Origin: Salinivenus sp.
GTDB taxonomy: Bacteria; Bacteroidota; Rhodothermia; Rhodothermales; Salinibacteraceae
Assembly: GCA_018609755.1 (NCBI GenBank)
Contig: JAHENZ010000222.1
Coordinates: forward strand, 22,327 to 86,326
Length of the DNA stretch: 64,000 bases
Direction of reading: 5' to 3'
Below, piece by piece: positions 9,222-19,538 of this stretch. The position numbers were made by a program, and so were the translations under genes. The notes under the pieces are model-generated. The model worked only from the letters and a program-made list of their open reading frames with translations. It did no database searches and was not told where the DNA came from. Within the stretch, counting starts at the first letter, position 1. Every line of letters starts with the position of its first letter.

Positions 9222-9833
9222 TTACTGGCCTCCGCCCTGCGTGGATGGCGTGCCACTCGGCTGCACCGTGGGCGACGGCTCTTCCGGCGCCTGCTGGAGC
9301 TGAATGCCGAGCTCCTGGGCCACGTCCGGCGAAATGTTGACCACCGAACTGCTATTCTCATCAACGTCCAACAGGGCCTGGCTGCGGAGCACCACGTCTA
9401 GATTCTGCTCCGACGACACCGTCTCGATCGCGCTCTGCAGATCTTCGAGCAGAGGCTGCATCAGTTCACGTTCGCGCTTGCGGAGCTCCTGCTGGCGCTG
9501 CTGCGAAGACTTCTGTAGTCTCTGTTGCATCTGACGGAGCTCACGCTCGCGCTCCGCCCGCGCCGAGTCCGAAAGAAGCGACTGCTGCTGTTGATACTGC
9601 TGCATCTTGCGCTGCAGCTCCTTCTGCTCCTTCTGGAGCTCTTGCTGCTGCTGTCGCGCCTCCTGCTGGAGCTGGCGCTGGATGTCGCTCATTTCCGGCA
9701 TGTTGGCCAGCAGGGCCTCCTGATTGGCATACCCAATCTTTTGTCCCTGCGCGGTCGGTAGCAGGAGAAACGAGGTCAGAACCAGTGCGACAACGGAAGT
9801 ACAAACTCGATTAACCATAGTGGTAAAAGACAT
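9222..9833 (-). CDS. OmpH/Skp family periplasmic chaperone (Gln-rich)
   Basis: Signal peptide, QKIGYANQEALLANMPEM, long Q/E/R coiled coil. Confidence 0.87.
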   Translation of the reverse strand: MSFTTMVNRVCTSVVALVLTSFLLLPTAQGQKIGYANQEALLANMPEMSDIQRQLQQEARQQQQELQKEQKELQRKMQQYQQQQSLLSDSARAERERELRQMQQRLQKSSQQRQQELRKRERELMQPLLEDLQSAIETVSSEQNLDVVLRSQALLDVDENSSSVVNISPDVAQELGIQLQQAPEEPSPTVQPSGTPSTQGGGQ

Positions 9834-9887
9834 TCTCAGGAAAAGCGGTGTGTCGACAGTAGAAAAATCGTGCTTCGTTCAGCGGGT

Positions 9888-10484
9888 CTACTGCTGCCCG
9901 CTTTGCTGGTCAACATTAATGCCAAGTTCTCGGAGAACCCGGTCACTCAGGTCGTGCTCGTCGCTGGCGTACAAGAAAAGAGCCTCCCCCTTTTGGTCCA
10001 TCACGTAGTCGTACCCGTCAGCAGTCGCAACGCTCTGGGTGGCTTCGAGGATGCGCTCTTGCAGGGGCCGCATGAGCTCCTTCTGGCGCGTATACAACTC
10101 CCCTTCCGGCCCGAAGTACCGCTGTCGGAGTTGCTCGACCTCTTTGCGGGCCTTTTGAATGGCCTGCTGCTTCCGCTTTCGCTCTTCTTCGGTGTATAGA
10201 AGCTCTCGGGCCTCAAATTCCTCCTCAAGCGCCTGGACCTTCTGTCGCCTCTGCTCAATCTCCTTCTGCCACTTCTGCTCGAGCTTGTCGAGCTTCTGCT
10301 GAACCGTGGCGTACTCCGGCATCTCGCTCAGCACGTATTCGGTGTCCACGTAGCCAATCTTCTGCTGTGCGGCCGCCGGCACCGACAGCCCAAGGCCGAG
10401 GATCACCCCGGCAAGAACGGCCTGCAGGGCCCGCGGTCCGAGGAAAGATACCTGCATCCAACGCGGAAGGCGAAGTTGAACCAA
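9888..10484 (-). CDS. OmpH/Skp family periplasmic chaperone
   Basis: QQKIGYVDTEYVLSEMPEYATVQQKLDKLEQKWQKEIE; tandem paralog of 9222..9833. Confidence 0.88.
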   Translation of the reverse strand: MVQLRLPRWMQVSFLGPRALQAVLAGVILGLGLSVPAAAQQKIGYVDTEYVLSEMPEYATVQQKLDKLEQKWQKEIEQRRQKVQALEEEFEARELLYTEEERKRKQQAIQKARKEVEQLRQRYFGPEGELYTRQKELMRPLQERILEATQSVATADGYDYVMDQKGEALFLYASDEHDLSDRVLRELGINVDQQSGQQ

Positions 10485-10546
10485 CAGCCCGTACCGTCGA
10501 CGAAAGAGGACACGCAGTGATCAGTCGATCGCTCACCCCCAAGGGG

Positions 10547-13066
10547 TCATCTTCCTCCCCCGCCCTGCCCCAGCGAGAACTGAAACGTCCAACTTGGAGT
10601 CCCTCCTCCCCCTTGAAGCGGCCTGAATTGATCAAAGTTGTATCCGTAGTTGAACTCAAGCATCCCGACGATCGGCAGGAACAGCTTTACGCCGACGCCC
10701 GCTGAGCGGTACAGGTTCGACGGGTTGTAGGTGTCGAGGCCGCCCCACGCCCCCACCGCGTCGAGAAAGAGGTACGGGCGGGCCTGAAGCTGCTGGGATT
10801 CTACGGCCATCCACCGAAACTCGGACGTGTACTTGTTCAGGATTTGCGCCCCTGCGGGCTCCAGCCCCCTATTCGGGCGCTGGGTCTTCGGCCCGATCAC
10901 CCCGCGCGGATACCCCCGCATGTAGATCGGCTCGGTTCCAAAGTTTCGGCCCTGGTAGTCAAAGGCCGTCCCTCCGACCTCGAACTTCTCGTATTCAACG
11001 TTCTCCCCCGTAATCGACCCAATGTATCCGAAGTCCGTCCCCATTCCGAAGGAGAAGTTCTCTCCCAGCGGCACGTTCCAGTTGGTCGTCAGTTTCCACT
11101 TGTGGTACTGTTCGAAGTCTCCCAGCGGCGGGGCTACCTCAACCGAGAGCCGCACGTTCGACCCCGAGCTGGGAAAGCGGGGATTGTCGAGCGAATTCCG
11201 AGTCAGGCTTTGCTGTACACTGATCGACTGGCTACGTCCCGTCGGGATACTGCCAAAAAGGCCCTCGCTCCGCCGGTTGTCGGCCTGGGTAGAGTCGACG
11301 ACGTATCCTCGATTGTTATACAGGCGGTAGCTGACAGTCGTCCCCGTCTGAAACTTGTCGTCCGGCCAGCCGAGGCGCTGCCGCACGAAGAGGTTGGTCG
11401 ACAGGTTCTGGAACAGCCCATTCTGCACCCTGGACCGCCGGCTCCTGTAAAACCCTCGCGTGTACTTCGAATACGAGACGGACCCTCCAATGGGCGTGGG
11501 CCGCCCCCGAAACCACGGCTCCGTGAATGAGAGCGAGTAGTTCTGATAGTAGCGCCCGTTGGTACGCACGTTTACCGACAGCTTCTGGCCGTCGCCGGAG
11601 GGGAGGGGGCGCCACGCGCTGCCGTCAAAGAGCTTCTGAGCCGAGAAGTTGTTGAACTGGAATCCGAGCTGGAGTACGATGCCGAACTGCCCAAAGGTGC
11701 CAGAGAGTTCCAACTGGTCGCTCCCTACCTCCTTCACATCGTAGGTCAGGTTCGCCTTCTTCTCCTCCTCGTCGACACTGACCGACGGTCCCCCCTTCAG
11801 CGACTGCTTGCTGAAGTAGCTGAGCTGGCTCAGCCGTCGAATCGACTCCTGAATGGCGCTCCGGCTGAAGCGCTCGCCCGGCACCGTGTAGAGCTCCCGC
11901 CGGATGACGTAGTCGTTGGTTTTGGTATTACCACTAATTTGGATGTCGCCGAACTCGTACACGTCCCCTTCCCGGACATCAAAGGTGATGGCAAGGGAGT
12001 CCTCGGCGGTCACCTGCACGGTCGGCTGTACGTTGGCCCGCATGTAGCCGCGGTCCATGTATAGGCCCATCACGTCGGTGCCCTTCCGGTTTCCGCGGAG
12101 ATTTTTCTCCATCGCCACGGCATTGTAGACTTCTCCCTTCCGAAGACCAAGGCGATTGGTGAGCGTCTGGTCCGAAAAGACGGTGTTCCCCTCCCAGTCC
12201 ACCTCACTCACGTAGTACTGGTTCCCCTCCCGCACCGTCACGTCAATGCCAATGCCCTCGTCGCTGACGTAGTAGACGGAGTCGGAGACGATCTGCGCGT
12301 CGTAGTACCCGTGCTCGCGGTAGTGATCGATCACCTTCTGGAGGTCCTCTTCAAACGCGTCCTCCATAAACTTCTCCCCTTTCCAGAACCGCCACCAGCG
12401 GTTTTCCCTCGTCTTCTCCATCGCCCCCCGCAGATCTCCGTCGTCAAAGCGCTCGTTTCCAGAAAATTGGATCCGCTCGACCTCAACCTCTTGTTTCCGG
12501 TCCACCTCAAAGGCAAGGACGACGTTGCCCGTTTCTCGCGTCGTCTTGTCCACCGTGACTTCCGTCCGCCGATAGCCCTTGTCGCTGTAAAAGTCCCTGA
12601 TAATTTGCTTCGTGCGCTCCACATCCGAGGGGCGCACAGGCTGGCCCTGGATGAGGGGGATCTTTTCCTTGAGGTCGTCCTCGTGCCGCCCCTTGATGCC
12701 GTTCATCGTGTAGTTCACGAGGGTCGGCTCCGGCGTGACCTCAATCACGAGGTCGATTCGGTTTCCACTCTGGTTTTCTCGGTAAATGGCCACGTCGGAG
12801 AACATGCCGACCTCATAGATCGACCGAATGGCCTCTGCGACCGTGTCGCCCGAGGGGAGGGTAATGGTCTGCCCCGTAGACAGGCCACTGGACTGAATCA
12901 CGAACTGCCGGGTCCGCTGATTCTCAACCCCCTCGACCCGAATGTTCTTAATCATGTAACTGGGCGGCCCGCTCATTCCCCCCGCCGCTCCCCCCGGCGT
13001 TTGGGCAAACAGGGGCATCCCGCCCACAAACAAAGCAAGTAGGAAAACCGAAAGCGTTGAGCGCAT
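10547..13066 (-). CDS. bamA: Outer membrane protein assembly factor BamA
   Basis: Signal peptide, POTRA repeats (IKNIRVEGVENQRTRQFVI..., VERIQFSGNERFDDGDLRGAM), C-terminal barrel with VRGYPRG-like motif and aromatic-rich end. Confidence 0.94.
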   Translation of the reverse strand: MRSTLSVFLLALFVGGMPLFAQTPGGAAGGMSGPPSYMIKNIRVEGVENQRTRQFVIQSSGLSTGQTITLPSGDTVAEAIRSIYEVGMFSDVAIYRENQSGNRIDLVIEVTPEPTLVNYTMNGIKGRHEDDLKEKIPLIQGQPVRPSDVERTKQIIRDFYSDKGYRRTEVTVDKTTRETGNVVLAFEVDRKQEVEVERIQFSGNERFDDGDLRGAMEKTRENRWWRFWKGEKFMEDAFEEDLQKVIDHYREHGYYDAQIVSDSVYYVSDEGIGIDVTVREGNQYYVSEVDWEGNTVFSDQTLTNRLGLRKGEVYNAVAMEKNLRGNRKGTDVMGLYMDRGYMRANVQPTVQVTAEDSLAITFDVREGDVYEFGDIQISGNTKTNDYVIRRELYTVPGERFSRSAIQESIRRLSQLSYFSKQSLKGGPSVSVDEEEKKANLTYDVKEVGSDQLELSGTFGQFGIVLQLGFQFNNFSAQKLFDGSAWRPLPSGDGQKLSVNVRTNGRYYQNYSLSFTEPWFRGRPTPIGGSVSYSKYTRGFYRSRRSRVQNGLFQNLSTNLFVRQRLGWPDDKFQTGTTVSYRLYNNRGYVVDSTQADNRRSEGLFGSIPTGRSQSISVQQSLTRNSLDNPRFPSSGSNVRLSVEVAPPLGDFEQYHKWKLTTNWNVPLGENFSFGMGTDFGYIGSITGENVEYEKFEVGGTAFDYQGRNFGTEPIYMRGYPRGVIGPKTQRPNRGLEPAGAQILNKYTSEFRWMAVESQQLQARPYLFLDAVGAWGGLDTYNPSNLYRSAGVGVKLFLPIVGMLEFNYGYNFDQFRPLQGGGGTPSWTFQFSLGQGGGGR

Positions 13067-13390
13067 ACCGATGGACCACTTGGTGAAGAATCTCGCAGCA
13101 GACGCTTCGGACACGCGAATGCTCGGCTAAAACTGCCCCCGGAACGGGCAGTTTCACGTTCGCCTGGACGATCACGAGCATAACGGAGCTTCCCCGAGAA
13201 TTATTCTCCGGTCGCCCATTCAATCGAGCCTGGAATCGTGAAATCTCCCCAAAGCACGTTCAAAACGCGATCGTTTATCCTTCGATGATGCCCGAGAGTC
13301 CCCGTCAGAATCAGAGACATACAGACCGCCGATCGGGAAGAACGGGACTCGCCGCTCCCTCGTGCTTCCGTCGAACGGCGAAGACCGGCG

Positions 13391-14212
13391 TTACGCGTCA
13401 TTCGGGACTTCTTCGTAGGCCGCCTGGGCAACACGACCGAAGCGACGGTCGCGGTCCTGATAGCTGCGCAGGGCGTCGTAGAGCTGCTCGCGCCGGAAAT
13501 CTGGCCAGTAGTCGTCGGTGATAAAGAGCTCGGTATAGGCGCATTGCCAGAGCAAGAAATTGGAGAGCCGGTACTCGCCTCCCGTGCGAATGAGAAGATC
13601 CGGGTCCGGCAGTTCCGCCGTATCGAGCTGCGTGTCGATCAGCGACTCGTCAATGTCGCCGGGTTGAATGTCGCCTTGCTGCACGCGCTCGGCGAGGGCC
13701 TGCATCGCCTGGACGATTTCGGTGCGGCCACTGTAGGACAGGGCAAGCGTGAGGGTCATCCGGTCGTTGTCCGCCGTATCGGCCTTCGTCTGGTCGAGGG
13801 CGTCCTGGCACGAGGAGGGCAACTCCGAAAGATCCCCAATCGTACGCAGTCGGATGTTATTCTCCATCAGGGTGGCCCGCTCTTCCTGAATCGTATGGAT
13901 GAGCAGCTCCATGAGGGCGTTCACCTCGGCGTCGGGCCGCTCCCAGTTTTCAGTACTGAAGGTGTAGAGCGTGAGGTAGTCGATTCCGATTTCTGCGCAG
14001 GCCTCCGTCACCTCACGGACGGAGGTCACCCCCTCGTGGTGACCGCGGAACCGGGCCTTCTCCCGCCGCTGGGCCCAACGGCCATTGCCGTCCATGATGC
14101 AAGCGATGTGGGTCGGGAGCTCTCCGCGGTCCTTCAGCGCGCGTTGCTGCTGTTCGTCGGACGGGGAGGTTCCGTTGGATGACCCATTCGAGGGGTGTCG
14201 GGAAGAGTCCAT
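13391..14212 (-). CDS. uppS: Isoprenyl transferase (undecaprenyl diphosphate synthase)
   Basis: PTHIACIMDGNGRWAQRREKARFRGHHEGVTSVREV...LTLYTFSTENWERP...LIRTGGEYRLSNFLLWQCAYTELF. Confidence 0.95.
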   Translation of the reverse strand: MDSSRHPSNGSSNGTSPSDEQQQRALKDRGELPTHIACIMDGNGRWAQRREKARFRGHHEGVTSVREVTEACAEIGIDYLTLYTFSTENWERPDAEVNALMELLIHTIQEERATLMENNIRLRTIGDLSELPSSCQDALDQTKADTADNDRMTLTLALSYSGRTEIVQAMQALAERVQQGDIQPGDIDESLIDTQLDTAELPDPDLLIRTGGEYRLSNFLLWQCAYTELFITDDYWPDFRREQLYDALRSYQDRDRRFGRVAQAAYEEVPNDA

Positions 14213-14528
14213 AGCGTGTGTGGATCCGACCAGGCAAAGACGAGTGAGGAGCGCAAGTACCGGGGGCCTCCCGGCACCGTACGCCCTCCGAATTCCAAAT
14301 GTGGGAGGGCGCCGTTGGAGACGTTCCGGCGAACCAATGGGAACAGCGCAATCCCGAACCGGCAACGGCCCCTAACTTCTGACAACAATGTAACATACGA
14401 GCGTCCCCGGCCGAAGGTCAACGGCGGCGCGTGGACATTGCGTCAACACCCCGTTCTGCACCTCTCAGAACCGATCCTTCGCAACAATTCATCTAGTGCC
14501 GTGTCAATGCTTATTCTTCCTGCGCCCT

Positions 14529-14693
14529 GCGATCTCAAAATCCAAGGCAGGTCGCTCCGAGCGAGCCAATCTGAGATTGGCATCGAGGAGCCTCCTTGAA
14601 GAGGGCTGCTCCGACTGGAAGATTTCTCGACGTAGGCAATCTCAGATTGCCATGCTCGAAATGACGTGCGCGGATTTTGGATTTTGAGATCGC
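14529..14693. repeat. BIME-like inverted pair of REP-like hairpins bounded by 17-bp perfect inverted repeats
   Basis: GCGATCTCAAAATCCAA (14529-14545) / TTGGATTTTGAGATCGC (14677-14693); internal hairpins CCAATCTGAGATTGG and GGCAATCTCAGATTGCC. Confidence 0.85.
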
Positions 14694-14724
14694 GCACACC
14701 CGCACAATCACAATTGACGCACCA

Positions 14725-16167
14725 CTAGAGCCGAAGGATGTCGTTGAAAATGAGAAAGGCCATGAAGCCGAGGAGGAGAATCATGCCCACCTGCTGGGCC
14801 ACGAGTCGCACCCGCACCGATGGGCGGCGGCGCGTGACGGCCTCGTAGAGCAAGAACATCAACTGGCCACCGTCCAGCGCGGGAATCGGGAGGATGTTCA
14901 TGATGGCAAGAGTCACGGAAAGAATCGCTACGAGGCGCCAAAACATGATAGCGCCTTGCTGGGCAGCCTCGCTCGTAACCTGCGCAATCATGACGGGGCC
15001 GCCCAGGCTCTCCCGGAAACTGTCCCGCCCGGTGATGACGCGCTTGAGCGTAACCACGATGTTGCGCGTGTTTTCCCATACCGACGTGGCGCCGGCCACC
15101 AGGGCTTCTCCGGGTCCGAAGGACACCTTCTTCACCCCAAGCTCGGAGTAGAGCATCTGCAGCGTCGTGGGATTCGATCGGGGTCCCACCACTCCGAGTA
15201 CGTAGCGATCCTCTTCCTCAAGATGCATCGGCGATGCTGTAGCTTCGTACACGAGCCCGTTCTTCGTTTGCCGCACCAGTACAGCGGGCCCGGCCGACGT
15301 GTCCGCAGTGGCGAGCGAGTCGGGCCGCCGCCAGCGAAAGGTCACCGGCTCGCTCCCTGCATCCTGAATGTATTTGCTCATCTCTTGCCAGAAGCGAACG
15401 GTGTCCCCATCGATGGCAATGATGCGGTCGCCGGTCTGAAGCCCGATCGAGTCGGCCGGAGATCCCTTCCGCACGCCCCCGATGAGGGGGGGCTGGTACC
15501 CGAGCCCAAACCCCTGGTTGTTGTTCTGTGCACGGCTCAGCCGCGTGATAATGTTGGCCGGCCCCACGAGACGCTGCTCCTTTCCGTCCCGCCGGACAGT
15601 GAATGTGAGCGAGTCGGCGGCCACGAGCGCGGACGGATTGATCTGATCGAAGCGCTCGAACGCCCGGCCATTCACCTCCAGAATCTTGTCGCCCGTCCGC
15701 AGGCCGATGTCGTGGGCCACCGACGCCTCTTCCACGTAAATCTGCTCCACATTCTGCGTCGGAATATAGGTATCGCCCTGCACCCACTGAATGCCGGAAA
15801 AGATGATGAGGCCGAGGATGACGTTGAACACGACGCCGGCACTGATGACGACGATGCGCTGCCACACCGGCTTCGCCCGAAATTCCCACGGGTCCGGCTC
15901 CTCTTCTACGTGGTCGGTATCGAGACTCTCGTCGATCATGCCGCTGATCTTCACGTATCCGCCCAACGGCGTGGCCCCGACGACGTACTCGGTATCGCCG
16001 TAGTGCCGCCCAAAGATCGTCGGCGGGAAGCCGATCGAGAAGCGCTCCACCCGCATCCCGAAGTACTTGGCCGTCAGGAAGTGGCCAAGCTCGTGAACGA
16101 ACACCAGGATGGTGATCGCCACGAGAAACCACAGGGTGGACGAGAGGATGCTGATCAAGAGATCCAT
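14725..16167 (-). CDS. rseP: RIP metalloprotease RseP (site-2 protease) with PDZ domains
   Basis: ILVFVHELGHFLTAKYFGMRVERFSIGFPP (HExxH), NILPIPALDGG motif. Confidence 0.95.
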   Translation of the reverse strand: MDLLISILSSTLWFLVAITILVFVHELGHFLTAKYFGMRVERFSIGFPPTIFGRHYGDTEYVVGATPLGGYVKISGMIDESLDTDHVEEEPDPWEFRAKPVWQRIVVISAGVVFNVILGLIIFSGIQWVQGDTYIPTQNVEQIYVEEASVAHDIGLRTGDKILEVNGRAFERFDQINPSALVAADSLTFTVRRDGKEQRLVGPANIITRLSRAQNNNQGFGLGYQPPLIGGVRKGSPADSIGLQTGDRIIAIDGDTVRFWQEMSKYIQDAGSEPVTFRWRRPDSLATADTSAGPAVLVRQTKNGLVYEATASPMHLEEEDRYVLGVVGPRSNPTTLQMLYSELGVKKVSFGPGEALVAGATSVWENTRNIVVTLKRVITGRDSFRESLGGPVMIAQVTSEAAQQGAIMFWRLVAILSVTLAIMNILPIPALDGGQLMFLLYEAVTRRRPSVRVRLVAQQVGMILLLGFMAFLIFNDILRL

Positions 16168-16238
16168 ACAGCGCAGGAACAGTCAAGGATGAAACGGGGT
16201 CGACAGTTCGCCCCAAATCCGACAGGAACAAGGACTCT

Positions 16239-17432
16239 TCAATTCGACGGTGCGGCGGCACGTTCCTCAACGCGGCGGCGCGCCTCCTCGTCCGCCGCCA
16301 CGAGATCATCGAGAGCCGGCGATTCAACGACCGACATTCGACCGAGGGTCTGCTCGATGAGGCGCGGAATGCCCAGGAAGGAGATTTGTTCGTTGAGAAA
16401 AAGCCCCACCGCTGCTTCATTGGCGGCATTGAGAATAGCTGGGGCCGTGCCGCCCGCGTCGAGGGCGTCGTAGGCGAGGCGAAGACACGGGAATTTGCCG
16501 GTGTCGGGTCGCTCAAAGTCCAGGCGCGTGAGCTCGGCCCAGTCCAGCCGTTCGTGGGGAGCGGGCCAGCGGGCCGGATAGCTAAGCGCGTACTGGATGG
16601 GGACCTTCATGTCGGGTACCCCCAGCTCCGCCTTCACCGCCCCATCTGCAAATGCTACCATCGAGTGCACGATGGACTGCGGATGAACCAGCACCTGAAT
16701 CTGCTCTACGTCGACGTCGAAGAGCCGCTGGGCCTCGATCACTTCCAACCCCTTGTTCATCATGGTGGCGGAATCAATCGTGATCTTCGCGCCCATCGAC
16801 CAATTCGGGTGGTCGAGCGCTTCCTCCACCGTGATGTCGTCAAACGTGTTCGCGTCGCGGGTGCGAAACGGCCCCCCGGACGCCGTGAGGATCAGATTCT
16901 CGACCGTTCGCTCCGACTCCCCCGCCAAACATTGAAAGATGGCCGAGTGTTCGCTGTCGACCGGCAGCAGATGAGCGTCGTGGTGGTCGAGCACGTCGTT
17001 GACGAGCGTCCCGCCCACGACCATCGTCTCCTTGTTGGCAAGGGCCACCGTATTTTCTGCTCGTAGCGCCTCCAGTACCGGCACGAGGCCCGCAAATCCG
17101 ACGACGGCCGCCATCACCACGTCCACGTCGCTTCGGGTCGCCGCTGCACAGAGTCCGTCCTGTCCGACTGACACCTCAACGTCCACGTTGGGGAGGAGCG
17201 TCCGAAACTCGTCTGCCCGCTCCTGCGCCCCCACCGCCACCATCTCAGGCCGAAACTCCCGCACCTGCTCAGCGAGCAATTCCACGTTGCCGTCACAGGT
17301 CAGCGCTCGGACGTCGAACCGATCCGGAAAAAGGCGGACCACCTCCAGTGTTTGGGTCCCAATGGACCCGGTGGCCCCGAGGACCGCGAGGCCGCGAGGG
17401 GTCTCCGACGACGGGAACGTGAAGTCAGACAT
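16239..17432 (-). CDS. dxr: 1-deoxy-D-xylulose-5-phosphate reductoisomerase
   Basis: LAVLGATGSIGTQTLEVVR...ANKETMVVGG...PVDSEHSAIFQCL...LTASGGPFR. Confidence 0.96.
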   Translation of the reverse strand: MSDFTFPSSETPRGLAVLGATGSIGTQTLEVVRLFPDRFDVRALTCDGNVELLAEQVREFRPEMVAVGAQERADEFRTLLPNVDVEVSVGQDGLCAAATRSDVDVVMAAVVGFAGLVPVLEALRAENTVALANKETMVVGGTLVNDVLDHHDAHLLPVDSEHSAIFQCLAGESERTVENLILTASGGPFRTRDANTFDDITVEEALDHPNWSMGAKITIDSATMMNKGLEVIEAQRLFDVDVEQIQVLVHPQSIVHSMVAFADGAVKAELGVPDMKVPIQYALSYPARWPAPHERLDWAELTRLDFERPDTGKFPCLRLAYDALDAGGTAPAILNAANEAAVGLFLNEQISFLGIPRLIEQTLGRMSVVESPALDDLVAADEEARRRVEERAAAPSN

Positions 17433-17621
17433 GAACGGACCAGCTTGTCAACAGCAACAACGAACCGTTTTTCTACTCACGAGGATGGCTCCAATTCCGA
17501 CTGCCTGGAAACGCGACCCTCTGATGCTTCGTACGGAGCCTATCCAATGTGATTCCCGCCACTCCTTCCCTGCGGGGCTCGATTGGATTTCTGACGGCGA
17601 TTTTTTCTATCAGACGTTCCT

Positions 17622-19514
17622 GTGGTGCAGAACCTGGGTCTCTTTTCCATTTTTTCCAGCGTGGCCTCGTCCCTCCCGCGGTACGGGATGGCTCTCCTTC
17701 TCGTCCTGCTCGTCGCCGGTCCCGTCAGTGATGCCGTACACGCCCAAGCACAGGACAGCACACAGCTCCGACAGTTCCGCAGGGCGGACGCGCACCTGCG
17801 AGCGGACGAGTACGAAGAGGCCATCGGGATCCTCGAATCGCTCTACGACCAGTCGCCGGACAATGCATCGTTCTACCGGAAACTGAAAGACGCCTACGAG
17901 AGCGTCAAGCGCTACGACGACGCGATTGGACTCGTGGAGGATCGGATCGCGGACAATCCCTCGCCCCACCTTATTGCGGAAAAGGGGCGGTTGCTACACC
18001 AAAAGGGGGACGAGCAGGCCGCCGAGCAGGCGTGGATGCAGGCCATTGAAAGTGCCCCCCACCGGGCCTCCACGTATCGCATCGTCTACCAGTCCCTCGT
18101 CGACGTAAGACGCTTTCGGCGCGCCATTGAGGTGTTGCGGCAGGCCCGCGACCGGCTCGACGATGACACGCTGTTTCGAACGGAGCTCGCCTACCTCTAC
18201 GGCCTGGACGGCCAGCATGGGGAGGCGATGAAGGAATACGTCGCACTCCTTTCTAAGTCCCCCGACCGCCTGGCCCTCGTGCGCAACCGGCTGCAGACGT
18301 TCGTCGAGCAGGGAGAAGGCATCCAATCAAGTGTGAAGGTGCTAAAGGGAGCCGTGGAGGAAAATCCGCTGAATCCCGCCTTCCGCGAGCTCCTGGCCTG
18401 GCTCTACATGAACGAGGACAATTACGCGGCCGCGTACGACGTGTACCGCGCGCTCGACCGCCTCCAGCAACAGCAAGGACAATCGCTCATTCGCTTTGCC
18501 CGAAAGGCTGCGGACGCTGACGCGTTCGAGGTGGCCACTACGGCCTTTGAGGCCATTCTGGAGCGCCATCCGGACGCCTCCGTCGCCCCGGACGCCCAAA
18601 AGGCCCTCGGGACCACCTACGAGCGATGGGCAGAATCGAGTGGCGACAGCGCCTCGCCCGATTCCAGTGCCCGCTACGATGCCGCCCGCTCCGCCTACGA
18701 GACGTTCCTGGAAACGTATCCGAACCACGACGCCTATCCTTCGGTGCTGGCCAAACTCGGAAAGCTCCAATTGGACGTCTACCGAAATCTGGATGCGGCT
18801 CAGCGCACGCTCGAGGAAGTCGTGTCTTCCTACACCGACCGCGAGGCCGCGAACGAGGCCCAATACGACCTTGGCCGTATTGCCCTGCTGCGCAGCGACT
18901 TCGATCGGGCACGACTCCTCTTTTCGCGGCTCGCCAAGCAGTTGCGGAGCGGCGAGCTCGCCGATCGGGCCCGCTTTGAGCTGGCGCTTCTTCAGTACTA
19001 CCAGGGCTCGTTTGAGGCCGCCCGCACGCAGGCCAAGGCCACGAGCGCCAATACGTCGGCGGACGTGACCAACGACGCCATCGACCTCAGCGTTCTCATC
19101 CAGGAAAACAAAGGCCCGGACTCGCTGAACACCCCGTTGCGTGAGTACGCCAAGGCCCAGCTCTCCCTTCGCCAGCACCAGTACCAGGAGGCCGCCGCCC
19201 GGCTCGACTCGCTCCTCCAAACCTACGGCCGCCACTCCCTGGCCGACGACGCCCGCTTCCGCCGGGCCGAAGTCGCACTTGCACAGGGCGACACGGCCGC
19301 TGCCGTGCAGCACTACCGCACGCTTCCGCAGCGGCACCCTCGCAGCGCCTTCGCCGATCGGAGCCTCTTTCGCCTCGGCAAACTCCATGAGGCCCAGGGC
19401 AAAACAGAAAAGGCTGCCGCCCTCTATAACCGCCTGCTCACCAAGTATCCGAGCTCGCTACTTGCGAGCGACGTGCGCACCCGCCTTCGGGCCCTACGCC
19501 GCCCGCAGAGCTGA
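17622..19514 (+). CDS. TPR-repeat protein (exported)
   Basis: Hydrophobic N-terminus and multiple TPR-like repeats (e.g. HSLADDARFRRAEVALAQGDTAAAVQHYRTLPQRHPRSAFADRSLFRLGKLHEAQGKTEKAAALYNRLLTKYP). Confidence 0.85.
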   Translation: MVQNLGLFSIFSSVASSLPRYGMALLLVLLVAGPVSDAVHAQAQDSTQLRQFRRADAHLRADEYEEAIGILESLYDQSPDNASFYRKLKDAYESVKRYDDAIGLVEDRIADNPSPHLIAEKGRLLHQKGDEQAAEQAWMQAIESAPHRASTYRIVYQSLVDVRRFRRAIEVLRQARDRLDDDTLFRTELAYLYGLDGQHGEAMKEYVALLSKSPDRLALVRNRLQTFVEQGEGIQSSVKVLKGAVEENPLNPAFRELLAWLYMNEDNYAAAYDVYRALDRLQQQQGQSLIRFARKAADADAFEVATTAFEAILERHPDASVAPDAQKALGTTYERWAESSGDSASPDSSARYDAARSAYETFLETYPNHDAYPSVLAKLGKLQLDVYRNLDAAQRTLEEVVSSYTDREAANEAQYDLGRIALLRSDFDRARLLFSRLAKQLRSGELADRARFELALLQYYQGSFEAARTQAKATSANTSADVTNDAIDLSVLIQENKGPDSLNTPLREYAKAQLSLRQHQYQEAAARLDSLLQTYGRHSLADDARFRRAEVALAQGDTAAAVQHYRTLPQRHPRSAFADRSLFRLGKLHEAQGKTEKAAALYNRLLTKYPSSLLASDVRTRLRALRRPQS

Positions 19515-19538
19515 CCCTTCACCGATCCTCGACTGCCG

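Noticed and set aside
9480-9700. CTG/GCTG-rich apparent microsatellite
   Set aside because: Fully explained by the Gln/Glu coiled-coil codons of the skp/ompH gene.
14677-16473. 598-aa ORF on the + strand opposite rseP and dxr
   Set aside because: Shadow ORF produced by GC-rich codon usage; antisense to well-supported rseP/dxr and low-complexity (H/R/D-rich) translation.
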